Assembly (NCBI RefSeq): GCF_000760695.4
Contig: NZ_JHEG04000001.1
Coordinates: 7,687,617-7,751,616 of the forward strand
Source of the DNA: Tolypothrix bouteillei VB521301
Lineage (GTDB): Bacteria; Cyanobacteriota; Cyanobacteriia; Cyanobacteriales; Nostocaceae
Direction of reading: 5' to 3'
DNA length: 64,000 bases
The notes under the pieces were generated by a model. It had not been told where the DNA came from, ran no database searches, and worked only from the letters and a program-made list of their open reading frames with translations. A program made the position numbers and the translations under genes. Positions 1 to 9,100 of the stretch are shown in pieces; the stretch's first letter is position 1; each line of letters starts with the position of its first letter.

Positions 1-14
1 ACTGAAAAGCTAGC

Positions 15-188
15 ATGGCAATGAAGTGCATTGACCAAATGCCAGTTCCCATGGCAATAGATCCTGCTAGCAGCCATTTCCATCGTCGCCATCTTGAGGC
101 ACGTGTAACTCGCCCAGATAAATCTAGGGCTGTATATGAGGCGATAACGGCAATTATGAAAGAGAGTATGACTAGTGGTAAGTTATAA
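15..188 (+). CDS. possible small ORF, unknown (57 codons)
   Basis: A 57-codon frame opens with ATG ten bases after an in-frame TGA near the window edge and ends in TAA. The product is mixed and charged in its second half (HRRHLEARVTRPDKSRAVYE), without membrane segment or signal peptide. I do not recognise it. It could be a real small gene or the tail of a larger frameshifted gene starting before the window. Its base composition is more gene-like than the AT-rich stretch that follows. No clear ribosome binding site can be judged because the window starts here. Confidence 0.25.
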   Translation: MAMKCIDQMPVPMAIDPASSHFHRRHLEARVTRPDKSRAVYEAITAIMKESMTSGKL

Positions 189-676
189 GTACCTATCATT
201 TCACGATACATATTTTTAGGTAATAAAATTAAATAATGGCTTTTTTAAGAATATTAGATAAGTCTTTCCTCAGTCAATTTCCAAGTTTCCACGCATGAAT
301 ATTTCATCAAAATAGAATGTTGATATTTATCTGGGAAAATGCTGAAAAATACATCTTTTTCAGCAAACACACTTACAAGTTTCAGAAACATCAATCTTAG
401 CCTTTTATTTTCTCGGTCATTCAATAGAATGAGTATTTTTTTCTTTTTTGAAGTTTTTTTAGAAAAAAATCAATTATTTGTAAAATATGCAAATAAGAAT
501 GGCACTATCTATAAGTTTCGTAACTTATATAATATTTTTGAAATATATTTAAGGTAGGAAATACCCCAGCAAAAGTAGCATATGGTGGGCGTTTTCCACC
601 CAACTTAAAATTTTTCATAAGTCATTTATTATTTTTATAATTAAACTGGCATCCTTGGCGTGAAAAGTGGTAAAAG
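189..676. other. AT-rich intergenic region
   Basis: This stretch is strongly AT-rich and holds no gene I can support. A short frame at 339-557 gives a Phe/Asn/Ser-rich product typical of chance translation. Around 582-599 lies a small inverted repeat (GGTGG / CCACC) resembling the fuller palindrome at 12436-12458. It sits downstream of the glgX stop, but no clean T-tract follows it. Confidence 0.5.
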
Positions 677-2737
677 TTAGTGATGAGCCATAAGGACTAC
701 GGTAGAGCGCCCTTGTGCCTGATAAGTTTCTTTCTCAACAGGAAGCGCGGTTTGGAGATCGCAAAAATCCTCCGGGCTTGGTAACGCGGTATCTACAATG
801 CGATACCATTTGTACCCATTTTCCAAAAGTGGTAGTTCAAACGCGAGTGATTCCCAATAGGCATTGAGAATGACGTACAAATGCTCGTGAAACTTTGGGT
901 GACGAAGGGTAAATGCCAAACTGTGGGACTCATAACTCCAATCAGGCTGACCTAATTGCGTTCCATGCCAAATAATGTGTGGTTGATGGCTGCCGTAACT
1001 GACTGCTAAAATCCGATCTTGATGAAAAATTTTGAGTGATTGCGTTAATGAGATGAGTTTTTGAGTAAATCGCAGTACCTCACAGTGTTTGTCGATCGCA
1101 CTCCAGTCAAACCAACTTAATTCATTATCTTGACAGTAAGCATTATTATTACCTTGTTGCGATCGCCTTACTTCATCACCCATTAGTAGCATGGGCGTTC
1201 CCTGAGACACAAACAGAATAGTTAAAAAATTCTTGATTTGACACAACCGCAGTTGATGAACTGCTAGATCGCGTGTTTCCCCTTCAATATTGCAATTCCA
1301 ACTATAGTTGGCGTTAGTGCCATCGCAGTTGTCTTCTCCGTTCGCTTGATTGTGTTTGTCGTTATACGACACGAGATCGTTCAGCGTAAATCCATCATGA
1401 CAAGTAATAAAATTTATACTTCGGTGCGGTTCGCGATTTGGTTGAGAGTAGATATCGGGGCTTGCCATAATGCGATTGGCAAGTGCCTTCACCATTCCCA
1501 CATCACTTTTGACAAAGCGGCGCACGTCATCTCGATAAGGTCCATTCCATTCAGCAAAACGCTCGCCTACAAAAGCTCCCACTAGATATAGCCCTTCGGC
1601 ATCCCATGCTTCTGCGATGAGCTTAGTTCCTGCTAAAACTGGGTCAGCATCAATCATCAATAACGCTGGCGGACGAGTCAAGAGTTGTCCTGCTGCTCCC
1701 CTAGCAAGAACCGCTGCCAAATCGAAGCGAAACCCATCAACGTGCATTTCGGAAACCCAATAGCGCAGGCAATCTAAAACTAAATTGTTTCCTGCTACAC
1801 TATTTGCCTTAAAAGTATTGCCACAACCACTATAGTTGCGATAAGTAGCTCTATTGTCTCCAAGTATGTAATAGTCCCAATTACTGAGCCCGCGAAAAGA
1901 TAAAGTAGGTCCTCGCTCGTCGCCTTCTGCTGTATGATTAAACACAACATCTAAAATCACTTCAATCCCCGCCCGATGCAAAGCTTTTACCATATCGCGG
2001 AACTCGTTGACTGGGCTAAATGGATCGGCACAGGAACTGTAGCCAACGTGAGGTGCAAAAAAGGCGATGGGACTGTACCCCCAGTAGTTTTTTAGACCCG
2101 GTCGAGCGTCTTCTCGATCGAATTGGTGGGCAGGTAATAATTCTACAGCTGTTATACCTAATTCCTGTAGGTAAGGAATTTTTTCAATTAATCCTGCGTA
2201 TGTTCCCCGTTTTTCCGGAGATACACCAGAGTTGGGATGTTGTGTGAAAGCACCTACGTGAAGTTCATAAATGATAGTTCTGTTGTAACGAGTTTTGGGG
2301 GGAGCGTCATCTTCCCAATCGTAGGCACTGCTATCAATGACAACGCTTCTTAAAGCTCGAGCACAGTTGTCACCTGGTTGGCTTGCTGCTTGACGACTGT
2401 AGTTTTCCCAGTTTGCGATCGCTTTGGTATAAGGATCGAGCAATACCTTGTCGCCATCACAGCGCAATCCTCGTTCGGGTGCAAACAGTCCGTGTCCCCG
2501 GTAGGCATAAACTTGTCCGGCTCCAATTCCAGGGACAAACACGTGCCAGTAATGAGCTGTTTTGTTTTGTTTGGGGTCGAGTGGTATAACGTGACTTGGT
2601 TGAGGGTCGTTAGGGCGATCGAACAGTAACAGTTCAATTGCAGTGCAATCTCTTGAAAACAAACAGAAGTTTACACCACCATCACGAATAGTCGCGCCAA
2701 TTGGGAAGCTTTTGCCCGGTAAAACATCAACTGTCAT
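677..2737 (-). CDS. glgX: glycogen debranching enzyme GlgX (isoamylase-type, GH13)
   Basis: The enzyme hydrolyses alpha-1,6 branch linkages of glycogen in the cytoplasm, releasing chains for phosphorylase and maltodextrin use. At 686 residues it has the usual length for GlgX/TreX. An N-terminal CBM48-like domain covers about residues 8-130, followed by the GH13 barrel. Conserved regions are visible: DVVFNH (263-268), GFRFDL with the nucleophile Asp339, IAEAWD with the acid/base Glu376, and CHDGF with Asp448 as transition-state stabiliser. All catalytic residues are present. The ATG at 2737 is followed at once by the expected N-terminus. The gene stands alone, divergent from the cell-wall enzyme gene with about 165 bases between. 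Family assignment is firm; GlgX versus plant-type isoamylase rests on length and context. Confidence 0.93.
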   Translation of the reverse strand: MTVDVLPGKSFPIGATIRDGGVNFCLFSRDCTAIELLLFDRPNDPQPSHVIPLDPKQNKTAHYWHVFVPGIGAGQVYAYRGHGLFAPERGLRCDGDKVLLDPYTKAIANWENYSRQAASQPGDNCARALRSVVIDSSAYDWEDDAPPKTRYNRTIIYELHVGAFTQHPNSGVSPEKRGTYAGLIEKIPYLQELGITAVELLPAHQFDREDARPGLKNYWGYSPIAFFAPHVGYSSCADPFSPVNEFRDMVKALHRAGIEVILDVVFNHTAEGDERGPTLSFRGLSNWDYYILGDNRATYRNYSGCGNTFKANSVAGNNLVLDCLRYWVSEMHVDGFRFDLAAVLARGAAGQLLTRPPALLMIDADPVLAGTKLIAEAWDAEGLYLVGAFVGERFAEWNGPYRDDVRRFVKSDVGMVKALANRIMASPDIYSQPNREPHRSINFITCHDGFTLNDLVSYNDKHNQANGEDNCDGTNANYSWNCNIEGETRDLAVHQLRLCQIKNFLTILFVSQGTPMLLMGDEVRRSQQGNNNAYCQDNELSWFDWSAIDKHCEVLRFTQKLISLTQSLKIFHQDRILAVSYGSHQPHIIWHGTQLGQPDWSYESHSLAFTLRHPKFHEHLYVILNAYWESLAFELPLLENGYKWYRIVDTALPSPEDFCDLQTALPVEKETYQAQGRSTVVLMAHH

Positions 2738-2903
2738 GTGTTAGGTTGGAACCCAATAAATTTTTAATTGCAGGCACTACATAATCCTATCGCACACAAA
2801 AGAAAACTTCCCTTTCTATATGTTATCGGTCACTGCTCGCTTCCTCATCAAATCCTTATGTAAAATTCCTGATACTTACGGATGACAAAAAATACCGCAA
2901 TTT

Positions 2904-4256
2904 ATGATGCTAGAGATATTGCATCAGGGTAACAAGACAACAAACATGGATTTAGCGACATACTCTACTAACTTAAAGCTCACCCAACTCCCTCAAGAAT
3001 TGATAACAGAAGTGCAGCAATGTTTGAGCGATGGAGGTTACAAAGTCACTATTAATGGCATTGCTGATGCAGCCACAAGGCAAGCATTTTCTGACTTTAA
3101 GAAAGCATCGTATTTGCAAGATCCTGAATACCTCGGTCCGAGCACAGCCACAGCATTACTGAAACTCAAGAAAAACAGGACCGCTTCCCAACTTGTACCG
3201 GGATTAAACTACTTAAGATTAACCCGAACTCCGGAGAAAGATCAGTTTGGCTGTCAAGTCCTTAAACTCCAGTATTTTAAAGATGGTCAAGTAATTGATG
3301 AAATAAATATGCGTTCCGGACAGCCATCAAAGCAGTACTTCCGCAAAGGGGTAGATAGCATCTCTGGCAGTGGCGAACCCCTACCGGAAGGACGTTGGAG
3401 AATAGAAAATCTTTTTTGGGCTGGTGGCAAAGATAATTGGATGGCAAGTCATGGCGAAGGTATTGGACCCGTTAGCGTTCCTTTAACTTACGATGGACCG
3501 GGTATGACAGGACGATCTGAAATTGTTATTCATAACGACCACAATGCTAACCAGGGAAAATCGGGTTCTGTAGGATGCCCGGTTACGTATAATTTGAATG
3601 ATATGAAAAAAGTTGTAACATGGTTGCGCGACACCGATCCAAGATACTTATACGTAGATTGGAACCTTGGCAGTTGTCCTTCCGTATATGCAGTGCTTCA
3701 AGTCTCAAACAAACTCCCTCGCCCTGGAGTAGAACTGATAAAAAAGTTTGAAAGCTGCTTTCTTAATGCCTATCCCGATCCGCTCTCAGGCAATGAACCC
3801 ATCACAATTGGCTGGGGATGCACTCTTAAAGAAGACGGCTCAAAATGGCAGCTTGGCGATCGCATCACTCAAGAGCGAGCAGATAAATTATTAATCGATC
3901 AGCTGAGCAATCGGTACGTGAGTGACTTAGAACAAAGCGTTCCTTTTTGGGAACAGATGAATGAAAACCAAAAAGGCGCGTTGCTCTCCTTTGGGTACAA
4001 CCTAGGGAGCAAATTTATGACTGAGGGCGATTTTGATTCTATTCGTCGCATCCTCAAAAACAAGCAATGGGCAGAACTACCCGAAACTTTATCTCTTTAT
4101 CGCAATCCTGGAACCCATGTAGAACTGGGTCTAAAGCGTCGTCGATTTGCAGAAGGGTTAGTTTGGCAAGGCGTTTCCGTAGAAGAAGCCTACCTTAAAG
4201 CAATGGCAATTGCACAAAAGGGCGATCGCGTTCCTGTTGCAATCAGAAGACGGTGA
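2904..4256 (+). CDS. PG-binding / L,D-transpeptidase-like / GH24 lysozyme fusion
   Basis: Three parts can be seen. Residues about 25-95 look like a peptidoglycan-binding domain (LPQELITEVQQCLSDGGY, then a repeat-type helix). Residues about 110-255 resemble an L,D-transpeptidase (YkuD-like) core, with IVIHNDHN and, downstream, SGSVGCPV matching the His and Ser-x-Gly-Cys pattern. Residues about 275-435 match the phage-type lysozyme family GH24: VELIKKFESC with the catalytic Glu, then TIGWGCT, then ALLSFGYNLG. The protein would bind peptidoglycan, cut glycan strands and perhaps act on peptide links. No clear signal peptide is visible, so its route to the periplasm is unknown. A second start at 2946 (MDLATYSTN) fits the domain border equally well. 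The absence of phage genes nearby argues against a prophage endolysin. Confidence 0.8.
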   Translation: MMLEILHQGNKTTNMDLATYSTNLKLTQLPQELITEVQQCLSDGGYKVTINGIADAATRQAFSDFKKASYLQDPEYLGPSTATALLKLKKNRTASQLVPGLNYLRLTRTPEKDQFGCQVLKLQYFKDGQVIDEINMRSGQPSKQYFRKGVDSISGSGEPLPEGRWRIENLFWAGGKDNWMASHGEGIGPVSVPLTYDGPGMTGRSEIVIHNDHNANQGKSGSVGCPVTYNLNDMKKVVTWLRDTDPRYLYVDWNLGSCPSVYAVLQVSNKLPRPGVELIKKFESCFLNAYPDPLSGNEPITIGWGCTLKEDGSKWQLGDRITQERADKLLIDQLSNRYVSDLEQSVPFWEQMNENQKGALLSFGYNLGSKFMTEGDFDSIRRILKNKQWAELPETLSLYRNPGTHVELGLKRRRFAEGLVWQGVSVEEAYLKAMAIAQKGDRVPVAIRRR

Positions 4257-4263
4257 ACTACCA

Positions 4264-4293
4264 CACACTCAATCGGTACTTCGATTGAGTGTG
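4264..4293 (+). terminator. perfect 12-bp hairpin downstream of the lysozyme fusion gene
   Basis: Arms 4264-4275 and 4282-4293 are perfectly complementary (CACACTCAATCG / CGATTGAGTGTG) with a six-base loop, starting eight bases after the stop codon. No T-tract follows, so intrinsic termination is plausible but not certain. The TTAC at 4295-4298 directly after it marks the border of the older transposon remnant. Confidence 0.55.
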
Positions 4294-4507
4294 CTTACAG
4301 CAATAAAAGCAGAAAGCCCACCCCTTCTAGGGGTGTGGGACGCGAATAATGCGGGAGGCAAAGCCACACCGCATTTTCGCTCATAAATGCGTAGCACATG
4401 GACGGTGCTTTCAAGTTTTATCCGGAATTATGGAACATCTCAAAAGTGCTCTAAGTGTGGAAAAGTCTTGACATACTCCGCGCCCTAAAAGTGCGCGGAT
4501 TCTAGGC

Positions 4508-5633
4508 TCAAGCAACAACTGCGGACATAGCCCGTCTTACGTCGTCTAACCCAACAGTTGATGCCCCAACTGTACAAATATTTTTAGCGGCGTTTTCGTC
4601 TCTCCCATTCAACGATTGACAAGACCGGCAGCGCCACTGTCTGACAGACAAATCCAGATTTTCTAGAACGTATCCGCAATGAGAGCAAGTCTTGGTAGAC
4701 GGATACCAGCGATCTATAAATACAACTTGTTTGCCTTTGATAGTGGCAACCCACTCTAGAATTTGGAGAAATTCTCCAAAAGCTAGATCTGATATTTTGC
4801 GACCCCAAAGACGTTGCATTCCTTTGAGGTTGAGTGTCTCGAAACAAAGCACGTCAAACTTATTGGTTAAGTCGTGAGCTAACTTCCACTCGCCAGTCGC
4901 ATCTAGCATTGGTCACGCCTTCGTATTTGCGTACCAAATTTTTTCTAGCTCGTTCTCGATTGGAAGAACCTTTTAACTTTTTGGAATGCTGTCTGCTCGC
5001 TTTCTTGATGGCGTTGAAAGACTGTTTTAAAAATTGAGGAGACTCAATTTTTGTACCATCCGAACAAGTGAGGAATGTCTTAAGTCCAAAATCAAACCCA
5101 GCAATTTTACCTGTCTCGAATTTGATTTGCGGACTGTTTGTATTGTCAACTACGATCACCATAAACAGTTCGCCCAGTGGTGTCCGTTTAATGGTTAATG
5201 TTTTGACCGTTCCTTCAATTTCTCTGGACTTCCAAAATTGATAGACTCGATTTCCAATCTTGATCCTATTAGCACCCAGAAACTTGTATCCTGCTTGTTT
5301 GAGAGTGAAGGATCTGTACTTCTTGATTTTCTTGAATCCTGGTGGACGAACCCCCTTTTTGTTGTACTTGAAAAATAATTGGTACGCTTTCTCAATGCGC
5401 TGACAGATGTCCTGTGCTGCTTGAGAACCCACCAATTGCCAAAACGGGTTCCGCTTTCGCAATTTAGCAATATGAGATTGAAGCTTTGCACAATTCAAGT
5501 GCTTGCCCCACATCTTGTAGTACCGATGATGCAGGGCAATGCAATGGTTGTAGATAGCCCCTGACGCGTTAATCGTTCGCTTGAGGTGTCTATTCCGCTT
5601 GTGTTCGTACAGCTTAAACTTCAATGATTTCAT
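4508..5633 (-). pseudogene. tnpB: tnpB, RNA-guided nuclease gene with a one-base frameshift
   Basis: The likely start is the ATG at 5633 (MKSLKFKLYEHKRN); an upstream ATG at 5651 adds six residues. The first frame carries the N-terminal helical part and RuvC-I (IAGFDFGLKTF with its Asp). The second frame, down to 4508, carries RuvC-II (FDVLCFETLNLKGM with Glu), two CxxC pairs of the zinc finger and RuvC-III (GRDENAAKNI). The frames meet near 4889-4892: removing one base joins CDW to WKLAHDLTNK, which is the normal family reading. The repaired product would be about 375 residues, typical for TnpB. As it stands the ORF gives a truncated protein lacking two catalytic acids. All catalytic residues are otherwise intact, so the damage looks recent or could be a sequencing slip. 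Confidence 0.88.
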
Positions 5634-5670
5634 GTTATTATTGTCCCACATTTGTCGGCAATATCACAGC

Positions 5671-5817
5671 ATGAAAAAATGAACAGTGCGGTGTTCGGAC
5701 GAAGAGTATGAGATACTAGTAGAGCATTGCAAACAAACAAGTCGCACTCAAAACGATGTGATTCGTGAGTTAATTCGGAAATTGAAGAAAAGCCGTCCTA
5801 GAAGGACGGGGCTTTAA
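5671..5817 (+). pseudogene. small ribbon-helix-helix (CopG/MetJ-like) ORF in the tnpB element, stop at codon 4
   Basis: From the GTG at 5686 the frame encodes 43 residues with a clear RHH pattern: VRCSDEEYEILVEHC, then SRTQNDVIRELIRKLKK. It matches the strand-helix-helix of small DNA-binding regulators. The frame upstream begins with ATG at 5671 but meets TGA at codon 4 (5680-5682); a CGA-to-TGA change would explain it. Restart at GTG 5686 is possible. It is divergent from tnpB with about 37 bases between the two starts, so it may bind the shared promoter region. Its 3' end overlaps the left-end hairpin of the element, so the last residues are encoded by the transposon end. Confidence 0.6.
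5793..5809. repeat. left-end hairpin of the younger tnpB element
   Basis: Arms CCGTCCT (5793-5799) and AGGACGG (5803-5809) flank the loop AGA. The same arrangement, with CCTAGAAGG at its centre on the matching strand, occurs in the older element at 4319-4343. This supports both being subterminal transposase recognition hairpins. Confidence 0.7.
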
Positions 5818-6187
5818 ACCCATTTTTTTGGTAAAGAAAACGCTTTCTACTAGAACGCATATCTGTCCTCATTGTCTTCACATTCAGGGGAGAGACCACA
5901 ACGCAGCTCGCAACATCCTTGAGATCGGACTACGCCACATCCTTCAAGTCGGCGGAGCCGCCCAACGGAGTGGCTCCCGTACCGTGGGGCACACGGGAAC
6001 GTTAATCGCCTCTGGAGACATCGACCTCTGTTCTGGTGAAGAAACTCCTCAGAATAAGTCGGGTCGAAGAAAGAGGAACTCTCAGAAGTGATTCTGGGAA
6101 TCCCACGCGCTTTTAGCCGTGGGAGGATGTCAAATACTAAAGTTAGAGTTTGGAGAATTAAGATAGAAAGCACTACTTGATATCTAT

Positions 6188-9100
6188 TTGCGATCGCAAA
6201 AAATAAAAATGAGTCTCAATATTAATGAGTACCAATTTCTGGAAGTTCTTTATGAAGGAGACAATACCTGGATTTATCGTGCTTTCAAGAAGACAGCGCC
6301 AAATTGGGTGATGGTTAAAACTCTCAAAGCGGAGTATCCAACCATAGAACAACTCGCTCATCTCAGACACGAATATAAAATCCTCCAAAACCTTGACATA
6401 GATGGAATTGTGAAACCGCTTGCTGAGGTTAGTTACAAAAACGGTTTAGCACTTATTTTGTCTGATTTTGGGGGAGAACCTTTAAAAAACTTTATTAATA
6501 CAAAAAAAATTGAGTTAAGTAGTTTTTTAGAAATTGCAATTCAATTAGCATCAATATTAGCTCATTTGCATCAAAATCATATTATTCATAAAGATATTCA
6601 ACCCTATAATATTTTCATTAATAGAAAAACAGGTCAAGTTCAAATTATAGATCTTAGTCTTTCATCTTTTTTGCCAATAGAAAATCCGACGATAGGCAAT
6701 TTTCATCTACTTGAAGGTGCCCTAGCCTATATGTCACCAGAGCAAACTGGAAGGATGAACCGCTCTATTGACTATCGAAGTGACTTTTACTCTCTAGGCG
6801 TCACTTTCTATGAAATCCTAACAGGACAACTACCATTTCAAGGAACAGATCCTTTGGAATTAGTTCACTGCCACATCGCTAGAACTCCGATACCAATTTG
6901 CCAATTAAATCCGGAGATTCCCCAAGCCATTTCTGATATTGTTATGAAGTTATTAGCGAAGACTGCTGAAGAGAGATATCAAAATGCTTTGGGACTAAAA
7001 TTTGACTTAGAAGAATGTCAGAGAAAATTACAAGCAACAGGAAAGATTGAAGATTTTTTCATCGGACAGCTTGATTTATACAGTCAATTTCTAATTCCTC
7101 AAAAACTTTACGGTCGGGAACAAGAAGTGACCGCTCTAACAGACGCTTTTAAGCGAGTGAGTCTTGGTGCAACTGAAATGATGTTAGTCAGTGGTTATTC
7201 AGGCATTGGTAAAACTTCTTTAGTAAATGAAATTCATCAAGCCGTTGTTTGCCAGCAAGCATACTTTATTTCTGGTAAATTTGAACAATTTAAGCGAAAC
7301 ATTCCCTACAGTTCTTTGATTCAAGCTTTTCAAGAACTCCTGCGACAAATTCTAACAGAAAGTCAGGAAAAAATAACAATTTGGAAAGCAAAACTTTTAA
7401 ATGCTCTTGGTTCTAACGGTCAGGTTATTATTGATGTAATTCCTGAAGTTGAATGGATTATCGGTCGTCAGCCAGATATCGCTCAATTAGGGCTAACCGA
7501 ATCTCAGAATCGTTTTAATCGGGTATTTCAACAATTTATTCATGTTTTTTGTCAAAGAGAACATCCATTAGTGATGTTTTTAGATGATTTACAATGGGCA
7601 GATTTAGCTTCTTTAAAGTTAATTCAGATGCTGATCGGTCACTTAAATAGCCAATATCTCTTACTGATTGGGGCTTATCGGGATAACGAAGTTAATGAAG
7701 TGCATCCTTTGAGGTTAACTTTAGAAGAAATTGAATCATTGGGTGTAGTCGTCAACAAAATTACCCTTCAGCCTTTGCTGATTTCCCATGTCGAACAATT
7801 AGTTAGGGAAACTCTCCGTACTGATTCAGAAAAATCACGCTTGCTTGCCGAGCTAGTGTTTAACAAAACCCAAGGAAATCCTTTCTTCTTAATTCATTTG
7901 CTCAAATCTCTCTATCAAGAAAATCTGTTAGTATTTAATTTTATTAAAGGCTACTGGCAGTGGAATATCGAGCAAATTCAAGACATTGATATCACAGATA
8001 ATGTCATTGAGTTGATGGTGAATCGAATTCAAAAACTGTCATCGAACACCCAAAATGTCTTAAAGTTAGCGGCTTGTATTGGGGATAAATTTACGCTGGA
8101 TCTTCTCAGTATTGTTAACCAAAAATCTTTGTCAGAAACAGCAACAGATTTATGGGAATCTCTACAGGCAGGTTTAGTTTTGCCCTTGAATCAATCTTAT
8201 AAAATTCCCCTTGTGTTTGATTCGGAAACAATAGAGACTGGGAACTTGCGGTTGACAACTGGGCAAGAATCTTCCTCTTCACCAATCGTTAATTCCGAGA
8301 TCCCAATCGTTTATAAGTTTTTACATGACCGAGTTCAACAAGCAGCTTATTCTCTAATTGTAGATTCACAGAAAAAGGAAACTCACTTAAAAATTGGTAA
8401 ATTGCTACTGCAAAATACGACACCTGAAGAACGAAGAGAACAGATCTTTGCTTTAGTCAATCAACTGAATTACGGTACCGATCTATTGACTTTAGAATTA
8501 CAAAAATATGAGCTAGCTGAACTCAATCTTATAGCCAGCCAGAAAGCAAAAGCAGCGACAGCGTATGACTCCGCTGTTCGTTATTTAAAAGTAGGGTTGA
8601 AGTTATTGCCTGCTTCTAGTTGGCACCAACGATATGAACTCACATTGAGTTTATATCATGAAGCTGCCGAAGCAGCATTTCTTAGCGGTGATTTTGAGCA
8701 CATGGAGCAACTAGTTGAAGTTGTGCTAAAACAAGCCAAAACACAACTGGACAAAGTGAAAGTTTATGAATTACGAATCAAAACTTGTGGAGTGCAAAGA
8801 AAACTCCTCGAAGCGGTGAAAATAGGCCTACAAGCTTTGGAAATTCTGGGAGTAAAATTGATTGAATCACCTACTTCTCTGGATATTCAGCAAGCAATTC
8901 AGGAAATAACAGTATCTTTAGCTCATAGCGGTATAGAACATTTAATTAATTTACCGATAATGACAGACGCGAATAAGCTAGCCACATTTCGTCTGATAGC
9001 TAGTTTGGTTCCTGCTGCCTATCAATCTGCACCTGCACTATTTATTTTGATGGCTTGCGAGCAAGTCAAGTTATCTATTCAAAATGGAAATATCTCTCTA

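Larger units (their letters stand above)
4468..5830 (-). mobile_element. younger solo-tnpB IS200/IS605-type element (1363 bp)
   Basis: Read on the minus strand, the element starts directly after TTAC (complement of 5831-5834). It carries a left-end hairpin (arms 5793-5799 and 5803-5809), tnpB, and a right-end hairpin (4478-4483 / 4493-4498), and ends in TGTCAA at 4468. No tnpA is present, so it would move only with a transposase supplied elsewhere. A small ribbon-helix-helix frame lies divergently at its left end. Both borders are fixed to the base by the restored reading frame of the interrupted older tnpB. The lack of target duplication fits the single-strand transposition of this family. 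Confidence 0.85.
4414..6091 (+). pseudogene. tnpB: remnant of older tnpB, split by insertion
   Basis: The first piece (4414-4467) reads SFIRNYGTSQKCSKCGKV, the first half of the TnpB zinc finger. The second (5831-6091) resumes in the same frame with VKKTLSTRTHICPHC, the second half of the finger. It continues with GRDHNAARNI, the RuvC-III motif with its Asp, and the usual basic C-terminus ending in TGA. Joining base 4467 to 5831 restores an unbroken frame, so the inserted element disrupted this gene without target duplication. Everything upstream of the finger (RuvC-I and RuvC-II) is missing, so an internal deletion is also required. The gene cannot make an active nuclease. Confidence 0.85.
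4299..6133 (+). mobile_element. decayed IS200/IS605-type solo-tnpB element, interrupted by a second element
   Basis: The left border follows TTAC at 4295-4298. Next comes a hairpin around 4319-4343 (CCCACCCCT, loop, AGGGGTGTGGG). The right border is a hairpin (CCCACG 6102-6107 / CGTGGG 6118-6123) ending in TGTCAA at 6133. Most of the tnpB gene is gone: only the zinc-finger and C-terminal coding part survives, in two pieces (4414-4467 and 5831-6091). The gap between them is exactly the younger element at 4468-5830. The stretch 4350-4395 holds an imperfect inverted repeat (GCGAATAATGCGG / CCGCATTTTCGC). Borders are deduced by comparison with the younger element and by the TTAC rule known for IS608-like transposons. 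Confidence 0.75.

Noticed and set aside
339..557. 72-codon plus-strand frame
   Set aside because: It is AT-rich with a Phe/Asn/Ser product, has no ribosome binding site and no conserved pattern; it looks like chance in an intergenic stretch.
2904..4256. Prophage region based on the GH24 lysozyme
   Set aside because: No holin, tail, terminase or integrase gene is nearby and the domain fusion is not a usual endolysin.
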